From: Neisseria sicca 4320
Lineage (GTDB): Bacteria; Pseudomonadota; Gammaproteobacteria; Burkholderiales; Neisseriaceae
Assembly (NCBI RefSeq): GCF_000193735.1
Contig: NZ_AEPF01000052.1
Location: 1 to 41,808 of the forward strand
DNA length: 41,808 nucleotides
Direction: 5' to 3'
Each line of letters begins with the position of its first letter. Positions within the stretch are counted from its first letter, which is position 1. A model generated the notes under the pieces. That model made no database searches and was not told the origin of the DNA. It saw nothing but the letters and a program-made list of their open reading frames with translations. This document shows, piece after piece, positions 9,661 to 17,538 of the stretch. Both the position numbers and the translations under genes were made by a program.

Positions 9661-10998
9661 TTAAAACAAAGCCGCACTCAGCCTGCGGATGCGGTTTTCG
9701 TCTCCCAATACGCCTGCGCTTTGCAACAGTTGCAAATAAGCCTTGATATAGCCGTATTTGGCTTCGGCGAGTTTTTGTTCTGCATCCGATGCCGCCTGTT
9801 GCGCCTGTATTTCCTCCAGATTGTTACGGATACCGACCTGCCGTCCCAAACGGGTTGCTTCCAGCTTGGCACGGTTGCTTTCCAAAAGGCGCTGTTGGGC
9901 CGTAATCTGCATTTTATTACTGCGGATCGTGTCATACGCCTGTTTGACGGCAAGGCGGATTTTACGTTCGGCCGCCGTCAGCAGCTCGCGTTGCTGCATC
10001 TCGCGCGATGCGGCTTCCTTGATTCGGCCCGATATTTTGCCGCCCGTAAAAAGCGGCATGCTGACCTGTATATTGAATGTTGCCCCTTTGCTTCGGTAAT
10101 CTTGGTCGAAACTGCCCGCACCGTATGCACTGTAATCGTAGTGGTAAGTGCCCCTGCTGTCCGTATAACCGCCGTTGACAGTTACCGTCGGCATCCTTGT
10201 TCCTTTTGCGGCCTTTACTTCCTGCTGTGCGTTTTCCAGATTCTTACGCTGCAACTGCCATTCCGGATTATGCGCCTGGGCCAAGGCCTGCCATTCCTGT
10301 TCTTGGGAATAGTCCAATAAATCGACAGGTTCGTTTCCGCCCTTCATATTCAAAACGGTAATTTCGCTAGGATTCAGCCCTGTCAGATTGGCAAGCGTGC
10401 TTTCCGACGTTTTCAGCCTGGTCAGCGTATCTACTTCTTTAGCCAGCGCATTGTCGTAACCCGACATGGCCTCATGGGTATCCAACACCGTTGCCGCTCC
10501 TTGATGGAACATTTCCTGCGCACGCTTGACCTGTTTTTCATAAGTATCTTTCTCCGCACGAACCGCCCGCAGCTTGTCCCTATACATCAATACATCGAAA
10601 TAAGCATTTGCCACTTCTATCCGCAGTTCGTTACCTCTGTTGTCCAACCGGATATCCGCCATCTCTTCAGCCAATTTTCCCTGTTTGTATTGAGCGAATT
10701 TACTGCGGTCGAACAATACTTGGCTGATTTGGACGTTCCAACCGTTGCTTTGGGTATTGGAAGAAAGCGAATAAGGCTGTTTCTGATATTGGTAATTGGC
10801 ACTTGTCTGAGGCAGAAGATCTGCCCGTGCCAGTACCTTTTTCGCCGCTTCGGCATCGCGTTCGTATTTTGCCGCAGAATAATCGGCGGAATATCCCAAT
10901 GCAGCCTGCCAGGCATCAAACAGCGTGAAAGAATGAGCGGCAGGGGAAATCAGGCAAACAGGTAAAACGCACCAAAACGTCAATTTAATATCAGACAT
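9661..10998 (-). CDS. TolC-family outer membrane export protein
   Basis: This 445-residue protein has a signal peptide ending near SPAAHS. It has the two-repeat, coiled-coil-rich pattern of TolC-type outer membrane factors, with periodic Ala/Gln/Leu helices around residues 130-190 and 330-410, and it ends in phenylalanine as outer membrane barrels do. It forms the outer membrane channel of type I export systems. It is divergent from the peptide genes at 11419 onward; with the HlyD-like adaptor (13737) and the C39 ABC exporter (15026) it makes a complete tripartite set, so I infer it exports the double-glycine peptides. Confidence 0.88.
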   Translation of the reverse strand: MSDIKLTFWCVLPVCLISPAAHSFTLFDAWQAALGYSADYSAAKYERDAEAAKKVLARADLLPQTSANYQYQKQPYSLSSNTQSNGWNVQISQVLFDRSKFAQYKQGKLAEEMADIRLDNRGNELRIEVANAYFDVLMYRDKLRAVRAEKDTYEKQVKRAQEMFHQGAATVLDTHEAMSGYDNALAKEVDTLTRLKTSESTLANLTGLNPSEITVLNMKGGNEPVDLLDYSQEQEWQALAQAHNPEWQLQRKNLENAQQEVKAAKGTRMPTVTVNGGYTDSRGTYHYDYSAYGAGSFDQDYRSKGATFNIQVSMPLFTGGKISGRIKEAASREMQQRELLTAAERKIRLAVKQAYDTIRSNKMQITAQQRLLESNRAKLEATRLGRQVGIRNNLEEIQAQQAASDAEQKLAEAKYGYIKAYLQLLQSAGVLGDENRIRRLSAALF

Positions 10999-11418
10999 GA
11001 CTAATATTATTTCCTAAAAATAAAATAATTAGTGTATATATTTTCTAAAATAGTTTTCTCGGATAAAAAATATTACAACGCTATAAAAAAAGATGAAAAT
11101 TATCATACGGCATTGAAAAACTATAACTCTGATTTTCTAATAATTAATGTTTGTAAAGATATAAAATTTAATTATGTGTTTATCTTAAAAAGGCAAATAA
11201 CCGAGACTGCGTTATTAAGATATTATCTTTAAAGGGTAAGGTAAAAAGATTTTGATTCAAATATGGTAATGATAACTTAAATTATCTTTGCGTATTCGTG
11301 CAAAATTAAACAGAACTAATTCTCATTTTTCTCTGTCCCACTAACACGCAACCGATGAAACGGCAAAACATAAAAGCCGTTACATCCTGATTAATCAACG
11401 TGATATGAGGTAATAATC
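10999..11418. other. AT-rich divergent control region of the peptide-export island
   Basis: A 420-bp, strongly AT-rich spacer between the TolC-type gene and the first peptide gene. It contains a near-palindrome at 11271-11286 but no DUS. The marked AT-richness compared with the housekeeping genes fits acquired DNA. An open frame at 11032-11232 has no ribosome-binding site and biased low-complexity codons, so I do not call it. Confidence 0.45.
11271..11286. promoter_or_regulatory. GATAA-N6-TTATC dyad, possible Fur or other regulator site
   Basis: The sequence GATAACTTAAATTATC is a near-perfect palindrome about 135 bases before the first peptide gene. Its half sites resemble Fur box halves. 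This is a guess from pattern; AT-rich DNA produces such dyads by chance. Confidence 0.3.
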
Positions 11419-11592
11419 ATGAAAGATCTGAAACAGCACGAATTGGAACAAGTAGCCGGCGGTTACAACTTCAGAGACTTCCGGAAAGACTGGAAAGATT
11501 TTTGGAAAGAAATGGGCGACGGCTTCTCCAAAGCCGGCGACGCTTTAAGCGACGCATGGAAAGAAGCCCGCGAAGCCGTTCGCAACAACTGA
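11419..11592 (+). CDS. Double-glycine leader peptide, charged helical core
   Basis: A 57-residue peptide with leader MKDLKQHELEQVAGG, which fits the double-glycine export signal cut by C39 peptidases. The 42-residue core is rich in Trp, Phe, Lys, Asp and Glu (FRDFRKDWKDFWKEMGDGF) and should form an amphipathic helix. This is quite unlike the glycine-rich cores of the next two peptides. GAGG lies upstream of the ATG. It is the first gene of the island, followed by strong hairpins that could partly stop transcription. A role as a secreted antibacterial or signalling peptide is inference. Confidence 0.75.
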   Translation: MKDLKQHELEQVAGGYNFRDFRKDWKDFWKEMGDGFSKAGDALSDAWKEAREAVRNN

Positions 11593-11617
11593 ATCATAGA
11601 TTCGGTATAAGGATACA

Positions 11618-11688
11618 GAGAAAGAAAACATTTTTCGCAGAAATATTTTCTTTCTCCGTAAGACGGGAGGCGGAGAGCCGCCTTCCGG
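11618..11688 (+). terminator. Two hairpins between peptide genes, possible attenuator
   Basis: The first hairpin pairs GAGAAAGAAAA (11618-11628) with TTTTCTTTCTC (11646-11656). The second pairs GGAGGCGG (11666-11673) with CCGCCTTCC (11678-11686), with one bulged base, and is followed by GGTTTTA. Together they could reduce read-through from the first peptide gene or protect the transcript 3' end. Confidence 0.5.
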
Positions 11689-11739
11689 TTTTAAACGGGC
11701 TTTATGCCTTTTGTAAAACTTAATCTTTAGGAGATTATT

Positions 11740-11970
11740 ATGCAAACTTTAGCTATGAATGATTCTTTTGTCCGTGAATTGACTATGGAAGAATTGGATT
11801 TGATTGCCGGTGGTATTGATTGGGGCGTGGTTGCTGCTGGTGCATTAGGTGGCGGCTTTGGTTCTGCCAAATGGGGAGCTCCCTTAGGACCATGGGGTGT
11901 TGCTGGTGCAGCCGCTTTAGGTGCGATTGGTGGCGGCGTTCTTGGCGCAGCAGCAACTTGGAATGATTAA
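11740..11970 (+). CDS. Double-glycine leader peptide, glycine-rich core (longer)
   Basis: A 76-residue peptide with leader ending ELTMEELDLIAGG (Gly24-Gly25) and a 51-residue core dominated by Gly and Ala, with Trp at several places. This is the class II bacteriocin-like (colicin V-like) composition with membrane-active character. AGGAG stands well placed before the ATG. It lies 33 bases before a second glycine-rich peptide gene, and the two may be a two-peptide pair. Activity is inferred from family resemblance only. Confidence 0.85.
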   Translation: MQTLAMNDSFVRELTMEELDLIAGGIDWGVVAAGALGGGFGSAKWGAPLGPWGVAGAAALGAIGGGVLGAAATWND

Positions 11971-12003
11971 TTATTTTTAAATTTTTATATAAGGATTTTT
12001 ATT

Positions 12004-12189
12004 ATGCAAAAACTGGAAATGAAAGACATTGAAAATGTAACTGGTGGTTGGAGTTGGAAAGGTGCCGTTATGGGAGGTGCTGCTGGCTTTGGTGGAGGAT
12101 CATTTGGAGGTCCTGTTGGCGCTGGTATTGGGCTAGGTGTTGGATTTGTTGCCGGTGGTGTGTTGGGTGAACGCTGGACAACAGGCTAA
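12004..12189 (+). CDS. Double-glycine leader peptide, glycine-rich core (shorter)
   Basis: A 61-residue peptide with leader MQKLEMKDIENVTGG and a 46-residue Gly/Ala/Val core containing GxxxG-type spacing. It follows the preceding glycine-rich peptide closely and could be its partner. AAGGA lies before the ATG. The following gene encodes a tiny membrane protein, the usual place for an immunity protein. Confidence 0.85.
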   Translation: MQKLEMKDIENVTGGWSWKGAVMGGAAGFGGGSFGGPVGAGIGLGVGFVAGGVLGERWTTG

Positions 12190-12269
12190 TTAAATTTAAC
12201 CCCATACATAGGTACAGATGAAATCTGTACCTATGTACTTATTCTACTATTTCTATTATTGGAGAAAGT

Positions 12270-12458
12270 ATGAGTAAAAAAAGTAATCTGAAACCTATAT
12301 TAATTACTGATTTAATATTGTTTATTATGCTGATTTTGGTATATTATTTCGGGTCAAATTATACTTTGTTAAATTCAATAGTTTTAAGCTTCCTGTGTAC
12401 ATTATTTGTTTTTGCATTAACAGTATTTGGAAGAAGGTTTTTTGAGAAAAAATCTTAA
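12270..12458 (+). CDS. Tiny two-TM membrane protein, candidate immunity protein
   Basis: A 62-residue protein with a basic N-terminus (MSKKSNLK), two membrane segments (about 10-28 and 33-55) and a basic tail. Its pattern matches the protein at 12761-12955 position by position (KK..LK.IL..D...F, VYYF.S.Y.L..S), so the two are paralogues. GGAGAA precedes the ATG. It directly follows the glycine-rich peptide genes, so an immunity role is plausible but unproven. Confidence 0.7.
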   Translation: MSKKSNLKPILITDLILFIMLILVYYFGSNYTLLNSIVLSFLCTLFVFALTVFGRRFFEKKS

Positions 12459-12536
12459 TTAACATGTTTTCATAATATAAAGATATGTTAATTATGAAAT
12501 TTATTGAAGAATTATTTATTATTTAAGGAATTTATT

Positions 12537-12641
12537 ATGAAACAACTGGATATCAAAGATTTGGAAAAAATTTCCGGCGGTATTACCGAAGGAGGCTGCG
12601 TCCTTCCTGTCATCAATTTTCCGTGGATGAGATGGTTTTGA
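12537..12641 (+). CDS. Short double-glycine leader peptide with a 19-residue core
   Basis: A 34-residue peptide: leader MKQLDIKDLEKISGG, then a 19-residue core with one cysteine and aromatic residues (VINFPWMRWF at its end). TAAGGAA stands at the right distance before the ATG. The leader closely resembles that of the peptide at 12004. The core is far shorter than usual class II bacteriocins and has no family I know; a single Cys could form a disulphide dimer. It is followed by its own candidate membrane partner at 12761. Confidence 0.7.
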   Translation: MKQLDIKDLEKISGGITEGGCVLPVINFPWMRWF

Positions 12642-12760
12642 TCGGAATAAGGTTCTGCCCCGAAGGTGCAGCCGTTTAGGTAAGGATGCCCATGCGGTTG
12701 CTTTGACGGGCAGTATCTTTTCAGACGACATGTTGTTTGGAATGGTTTTGGGAAATCGAG

Positions 12761-12955
12761 ATGAATAAAAAGCGCAGCTTGAAATCGATATTGTTTTTGG
12801 ACTTTGCCGTATTCGCCGTCTTGTCTGCGGTGTATTATTTTTTTTCCAAATACGCTTTATCCCGTTCTCTATTGCTTGGTTTTTTATCGGCATTGTTTAT
12901 ATTTCTCATGACCTTGGCGGGCGAAAAACTTTTGAAAAACCGAACGGAAGAGTAG
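12761..12955 (+). CDS. Tiny two-TM membrane protein, paralogue of the 12270 gene
   Basis: A 64-residue protein starting MNKKRSLKSILFLDF with two membrane segments and a basic C-terminus. It aligns with the product of 12270-12458 over its length. I chose the ATG at 12761 over 12737 because the MxKKxxLK start matches the paralogue. The repeated order of double-glycine peptide then two-TM protein suggests paired peptide and immunity modules. Confidence 0.65.
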   Translation: MNKKRSLKSILFLDFAVFAVLSAVYYFFSKYALSRSLLLGFLSALFIFLMTLAGEKLLKNRTEE

Positions 12956-12973
12956 GTAGGGACGGTTTATCGT

Positions 12974-13195
12974 ATGGACGGCGATCGGATTTTTGGTAAA
13001 GGCAAGCGGTTTCAGGCTGTTTTGACTGTGTGCAAATATGTCTTTGCCGTATTCTGTCTGATGGCGGTATGCGGTTGGTGCTATGAGCTTTACCGTTACG
13101 GATTCGTGTGGAATGTTTTTGCTGTTTATGCCGAGGCATTTTTGATGTTTTTGTCTTTGGTATTGTTTACTGATTATTCGTTGCGGCGCATATGA
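12974..13195 (+). CDS. Small two-TM membrane protein of unknown function
   Basis: A 73-residue protein with a basic N-terminus and two hydrophobic segments (about 16-34 and 44-66), ending in YSLRRI. It begins 18 bases after the previous gene and overlaps the start of the next by ATGA, so it is cotranscribed. I do not recognise the family; by size and place it belongs with the candidate immunity proteins. Confidence 0.6.
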   Translation: MDGDRIFGKGKRFQAVLTVCKYVFAVFCLMAVCGWCYELYRYGFVWNVFAVYAEAFLMFLSLVLFTDYSLRRI

Positions 13196-13364
13196 AAAAA
13201 TTTATCGATTTGAAAGTCGTTTTTCTATCAAACATCCTATTTTCTGTTCTGCATTGGTTTGTTTACCCCATGAGCCTGAAGCCTACAAAAACCAATATGT
13301 TCTGGACAATATCGTCATCCTTGCCATGACTGTTATTTGTTGCCATTTGTCGAAAAGGAAGTAG
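13192..13364 (+). pseudogene. Small membrane protein gene, apparently frameshifted
   Basis: The first frame gives MKKFIDLKVVFLSNILFSVLH and then runs into a non-hydrophobic tail with a stop at 13329. The frame starting near the CCCC at 13266-13269 continues EAYKNQYVLDNIVILAMTV and ends SKRK at 13364, which looks like the missing second half: a Y.L.N hinge, a second membrane segment and a basic tail as in its neighbours. One lost C would explain it. If the short form is real it is a 45-residue one-TM protein. Confidence 0.45.
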
Positions 13365-13368
13365 GACT

Positions 13369-13593
13369 ATGAAGAAGATTGAAAAAAACACCAAAAAATT
13401 ATTGAAAAATGCGGCGGTTTCGGGCGTGGTTTACTTTTCGGTAAACTTGTTAATGTCGTATTTTTTCATTTATCCGAATTTTGCCAAGTCGCTGCGCTAT
13501 GCTGCTGTTTCCACGTTGATATTCGTACCGCTTATCCTGCTTCTGAACAAATTTTTCAATAAAAAATACCATGACTCAAGACAAGAAAACTAA
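13369..13593 (+). CDS. Small two-TM membrane protein
   Basis: A 74-residue protein with a lysine-rich start (MKKIEKNTKKLLKN), two membrane segments (about 15-33 and 40-62) and a charged tail. AGGACT precedes the ATG. Its layout resembles the 12270 and 12761 proteins but the sequence match is loose. It overlaps the next tiny gene by 23 bases. Confidence 0.6.
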   Translation: MKKIEKNTKKLLKNAAVSGVVYFSVNLLMSYFFIYPNFAKSLRYAAVSTLIFVPLILLLNKFFNKKYHDSRQEN

Positions 13594-13678
13594 AACCCTT
13601 TATGTCATTATTTTCAGCATTGTCGCGATTGTCGGCTTTTTGTGCGGGATTGCCGTCGGCTTGAACAGTTTGAAATAA
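13571..13678 (+). CDS. 35-residue single-TM protein
   Basis: The frame encodes MTQDKKTKT, a single strongly hydrophobic segment (YVIIFSIVAIVGFLCGIAV) and the tail GLNSLK. It overlaps the preceding gene and ends 58 bases before the HlyD-type gene. No family is recognised. Its coding status rests on the clean basic-hydrophobic layout and operon position. Confidence 0.45.
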   Translation: MTQDKKTKTLYVIIFSIVAIVGFLCGIAVGLNSLK

Positions 13679-13736
13679 TGGTTGATATGCTTTAGGAAGT
13701 TTTTCAGACGACGTATTGAGAAATCGAGTGTAATGA

Positions 13737-15029
13737 ATGGCTGATAACAACAGTTTTTTCCGCCCTGAGATTTTCGAGGCGAAGAAGAACAAGTGGACGG
13801 GGCATGTCGTCATGACCCGCCCGTTTTCTTTTGTGTTTTTGACGGGCTGCGCGGCTTCGGCGGCGGCGGCGATTTTATTGTTTGCCTTTTTCGGCAGCTA
13901 TACGCGCAAGACCAATGTCGAGGGGCAGTTGATGCCTGTGTCGGGCTTGGTGCGGGTTTATCCTGCGGATACCGGCATCGTTACCGAGAAAATGGTGAAA
14001 GAAGGCGATTTTGTGCAAGAAGGCGATGTTCTGCTGAAGCTTTCGATGCCGCGTTACAACGGCGAGGGCAATATCCGCGACCGTCTGGTCAAGGAGGCGG
14101 AAGCGAAAAAGGAAATGCTGCTTCATGAAATCGAGCGGCAGAAGAAGTTGCAGGAAGGGGAGGCGCGGACGACTACCGACAGCGTCAGCCGTCTGGAAAA
14201 CCAGCTTGCCGATGTGCGCAGCCAGATTTCGGGACAGAAAAAGCGTGTAGCGCTTGCCGAAGAGTTGATTGCGAAATACCGCCCCCTTTTGAAAAAAGGT
14301 TTTATTTCCGAACAGCAGATGATGGACTATGAAAACGGCCGCCTCGACCAGCTGTCCCAACTGAATGCGTTGCGGCGGGAAGAGTCTGGCATTGTCCGCG
14401 AGTTGAATGCGCAGCGGCAGACCTTGAAAACCCTGCCCGAAAAACAGCAGACGGAGTTGAGCCAGTTGAATCGCAGTGTGGCGGAAATCACGCAGGAAAC
14501 GTTGAATCTGGATTCCCAGCAGGAACAGGTCATCCGTGCGAGCAAGTCGGGTTATGTCAGTACGTCCAATGTAGAAGTCGGTCAGCAGGTAACGGCTTCA
14601 ACCCTGTTGCTCAGCATTGTGCCGGGCAAGACGGATTTGGTGGCGAACCTTTATGTACCGAGCAATGCCATCGGCTTTATCAAGCCTGACGATAAAGTGA
14701 TTCTGCGTTATCAGGCTTATCCTTATCAAAAATTCGGTCATGCCGAAGGCAAAATCATTTCCATTGCGAAAACGGCTATGGGCAAACAGGAGCTTGCCAA
14801 TTTGGGCGGTGTTTATCCTGCCGATACGGAAGAAAATCCGTCGCGTCCGAACGAGTCGGTTTATCTGGTGAGGGTCAAACCTGAAAAGCAGACGGTCAAG
14901 GTTTACGGTGAAGAAAAGCCGTTGCAGATGGGGATGGCTTTGGAGGCCGACATCCTGAACGAGCGTAAGAAACTTTATGAATGGGTACTCGACCCGCTTT
15001 ACAGCATTGCAGGAAAATTAGGCCGATGA
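13737..15029 (+). CDS. HlyD-family periplasmic adaptor of peptide exporter
   Basis: The 430-residue protein has a cytoplasmic N-terminus, one membrane segment (about 30-55), a lipoyl-like half motif (VYPADTGIVTEKMVKEGDFVQEGD), a long coiled coil (about 125-255) and the second lipoyl half (SGYVSTSNVEVGQQV). This is the layout of adaptors that link C39 ABC exporters to TolC. Its stop overlaps the exporter start as ATGA, so the two are translationally coupled. It probably works with the divergent TolC-type protein at 9661. Confidence 0.92.
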   Translation: MADNNSFFRPEIFEAKKNKWTGHVVMTRPFSFVFLTGCAASAAAAILLFAFFGSYTRKTNVEGQLMPVSGLVRVYPADTGIVTEKMVKEGDFVQEGDVLLKLSMPRYNGEGNIRDRLVKEAEAKKEMLLHEIERQKKLQEGEARTTTDSVSRLENQLADVRSQISGQKKRVALAEELIAKYRPLLKKGFISEQQMMDYENGRLDQLSQLNALRREESGIVRELNAQRQTLKTLPEKQQTELSQLNRSVAEITQETLNLDSQQEQVIRASKSGYVSTSNVEVGQQVTASTLLLSIVPGKTDLVANLYVPSNAIGFIKPDDKVILRYQAYPYQKFGHAEGKIISIAKTAMGKQELANLGGVYPADTEENPSRPNESVYLVRVKPEKQTVKVYGEEKPLQMGMALEADILNERKKLYEWVLDPLYSIAGKLGR

Positions 15030-17126
15030 GTTATTTGGAACGTTTGTCATTCGGATTCAGCAAAAAGCTGCCGGTGGTTTTGCAGACGGAAATTGCCGAG
15101 TGTGGCTTGGCATGTCTGACTGCGATTGCGGGCTATTTCGGCTATCACACGGATTTACGCACATTGCGGCAGAAATATTCGATTTCGCAGACGGGTACGA
15201 CCATGGCGAACATCGTGCATTACGCCAACGATTTGAACCTGACTTCGCGTCCGCTACGTTTGGATTTGAACGACCTGCCCAATTTGAAACCCCCCTGTAT
15301 CCTGCATTGGGATTTGAACCATTTTGTAGTCTTGAAAGAAGTCGGCAAAAAACGGCATTACCATCATGGATCCCGCTGTCGGAATGCGGAAAATCCCGAT
15401 GGAGGAAGTGTCGCAAAAATTTACTGGCATTGCGCTGGAAATGTGGCCGAACACGCATTTCGAAGCGAAAGACGACAAGCAGAAAGTTAAAATTTCCGCT
15501 TTGGTCAAAGGCATTACCGGCATCGGCAAATCGCTTATCCAAGTATTGATTTTGGCGTTTGCTTTAGAAATTTTCGGTTTGGTCAGTCCGTTTTTCACTC
15601 AATGGGTTATCGACCATGTGATTGTTTCCGCCGACCGAAACCTTTTGCTGACGCTGGCACTCGGATTCGGCCTGATGAAAATCATCGAACAACTGACTTC
15701 CCTGCTTCAGGCATGGGTCAATATGCACCTGACGACCACGCTGAACGTGCAATGGAAGGCGAATATGTTCAAACGCCTGCTCGAGCTGCCCAGCGATTAT
15801 TTCAGCAAACGGCATTTGGGCGACGTAATATCGCGCTTTCACGCCATCGACGACATTCAGGACACGCTGACTTCGACTGCGTTTAAAACCGTTTTGAGCG
15901 GCATTATGGCGGTCTTTACTTTAGGTTTGATGTTTTTTTACAGCCCGATGCTGACCGTCGTCGTATTGATTGCGCTGGTGTTGTACATCATCATCCGCAT
16001 CGCGGCATATTATCCGCTGCGTAATGCGACCGAAGAAAACATTGTTCATGAAGCCAAGCAAAACACTTATTTCATGGAAACCGTGCGCGGTATTCATACC
16101 GTCAAACTGTTTGAGAAAGACGAACAGCGCCACAGCTCATGGATGACGTTGTTTGTCGATACCGTCAATGCCCATCTGACCACCCTGAAGCTGACCAACG
16201 TTTTCGATTTCGCCAACAAACTTTTGTTCGGCATCGAAGGCATCGTCATCATCTACCTGGGCGCAACCCGCGTATTGGACGGTGTCTTTTCCGTCGGCGC
16301 GCTGATGGCTTTCCTTGCCTACAAAGACCAGTTTGAAAACCGGGTGGGCGATTTGGTCAACCAATACATCAAAATCAAAATGTTGGGGCTGTATGCCGAG
16401 CGCCTTGCGGACATCGTATTGACCGAAACAGAGGCGGAAGAAGTTGCAGACCCGTATGTTCCCGAGATTTCGGGCGATATTGATATTGCCGTAGAAAACG
16501 TGTCGTTCCGCTATTCCGACAGCGAACCCTATGTCCTGCAAAATTTCAGCTTGAACATCAAACAGGGCGAATCCATCGCGTTTACGGGCAGTTCGGGCTG
16601 CGGCAAATCGACGCTGATGAATATTTTAATCGGCAACCTCAAGCCCGAATCGGGAAAAGTATTGGTGAACGGGCACGACATCCACAAACTTTCGCCCAAG
16701 TTCATCCGCGGCTTGAGCGGCACGGTAACTCAGGACGACGTATTGTTCGCAGGCTCGATTGCCGAAAACATCTGCTTTTTTGATGAAACGCCAAATATGG
16801 AATTAATAGTGCAATGTGCGGCGATGGCGATGATACATGAAGACATTATCAGAATGCCTATGGGCTACGAAACCCTGATTGGCGATATGGGTAATGCCTT
16901 GTCCGGCGGGCAGAAACAGCGCGTCATCTTGGCACGCGCGCTGTACAAAAGACCACGCATCCTGTTTTTGGACGAGGCCACCAGCAATCTGGACATGAAG
17001 AACGAACTGGCGATTAATGAAAACCTGAAATTGCTCAACATTACCAAAATCATGGTGGCACACCGCAAGGAAACCATCGAATCCGCCGATAGGGTGGTGC
17101 GGATGCAGAAAGCAGGGGGCCAATAA
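15026..17126 (+). pseudogene. C39 peptidase-containing ABC exporter, frameshifted
   Basis: The product should be a 699-residue bacteriocin-type exporter that trims double-glycine leaders and pumps the peptide out. The N-terminal C39 domain shows the catalytic Cys in IAECGLACLTA and His in HWDLNHFVVL. The ABC domain has Walker A GSSGCGKST, signature LSGGQKQR, Walker B ILFLDEATSNLD and the switch AHRKE. The frame breaks at the A6 run 15347-15352: with five A the sequence would read VGKNGITIMDPAVG, the normal catalytic-Asp region, and the full frame is restored. The total span is 3n+1 bases. As written only a truncated peptidase domain would be made, unless a start near 15366 yields a peptidase-less transporter. 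Confidence 0.88.
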
Positions 17127-17150
17127 AACGCCCATGCGTAGGCAAGCTTC

Positions 17151-17197
17151 AAAAAAGGTCGTCTGAAAACCGAATTTTCAGGTTTCAGACGACCTTT
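17151..17197 (+). terminator. Inverted DUS pair after the exporter
   Basis: AGGTCGTCTGAAA and its complement face each other over a short loop 25 bases past the exporter stop, closing the peptide-export operon. Confidence 0.8.
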
Positions 17198-17221
17198 CAT
17201 TGTCCGATTCCTTCTAAAAAC

Positions 17222-17518
17222 AGTAAAATACCCGTTTTAAAAGATTCTGGAGCCATCATTACCGCCAAAACCCGTTTCGCCCCCAGCCCCACCGGCTACC
17301 TACACATCGGCGGCGTGCGCACCGCCTTGTTTTCATGGGCGTTTGCCCGCCATCACAAAGGCGAGTTCTTATTGCGTATCGAAGACACCGACTTGGCGCG
17401 TTCCACCGCCGAATCCGTCAACATCATCCTTGACGGCATGAAATGGGTCGGTCTCGATTACGACAACGCCGACAACGTCGTGTACCAAACCCGCCGTTTC
17501 GACCGCTATACGGCCTGA
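17222..17518 (+). pseudogene. Duplicate 5' fragment of gltX
   Basis: Bases 17222-17510 match 18862-19150, the leader and first 84 codons of gltX, over 289 bases without gaps and with only scattered substitutions. The start codon equivalent is ATT (17258) instead of ATG, and the match ends at GACCGCTATA, after which the frame stops within three codons. It therefore encodes no working protein. It is the remnant left when the segment carrying the binding-protein gene was inserted in front of the intact gltX. Confidence 0.92.
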
Positions 17519-17538
17519 GCCTATGATTTTTGCAGCCG

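Noticed and set aside
11032..11232. 66-codon frame in the AT-rich region before the peptide genes
   Set aside because: It has no ribosome-binding site and low-complexity Lys/Asn/Tyr/Ile content as expected from AT-rich non-coding DNA.
12519..12893. 124-codon minus-strand frame over the small peptide genes
   Set aside because: It overlaps a GG-peptide gene and a two-TM gene that both have good starts and patterns; its own content looks random.
15340..15370. Programmed ribosomal frameshift in the C39-ABC gene
   Set aside because: The shift needed is +1 at A6, and no stop codon, rare codon or stimulatory structure typical of +1 programming is evident; an indel is simpler. Not fully excluded.
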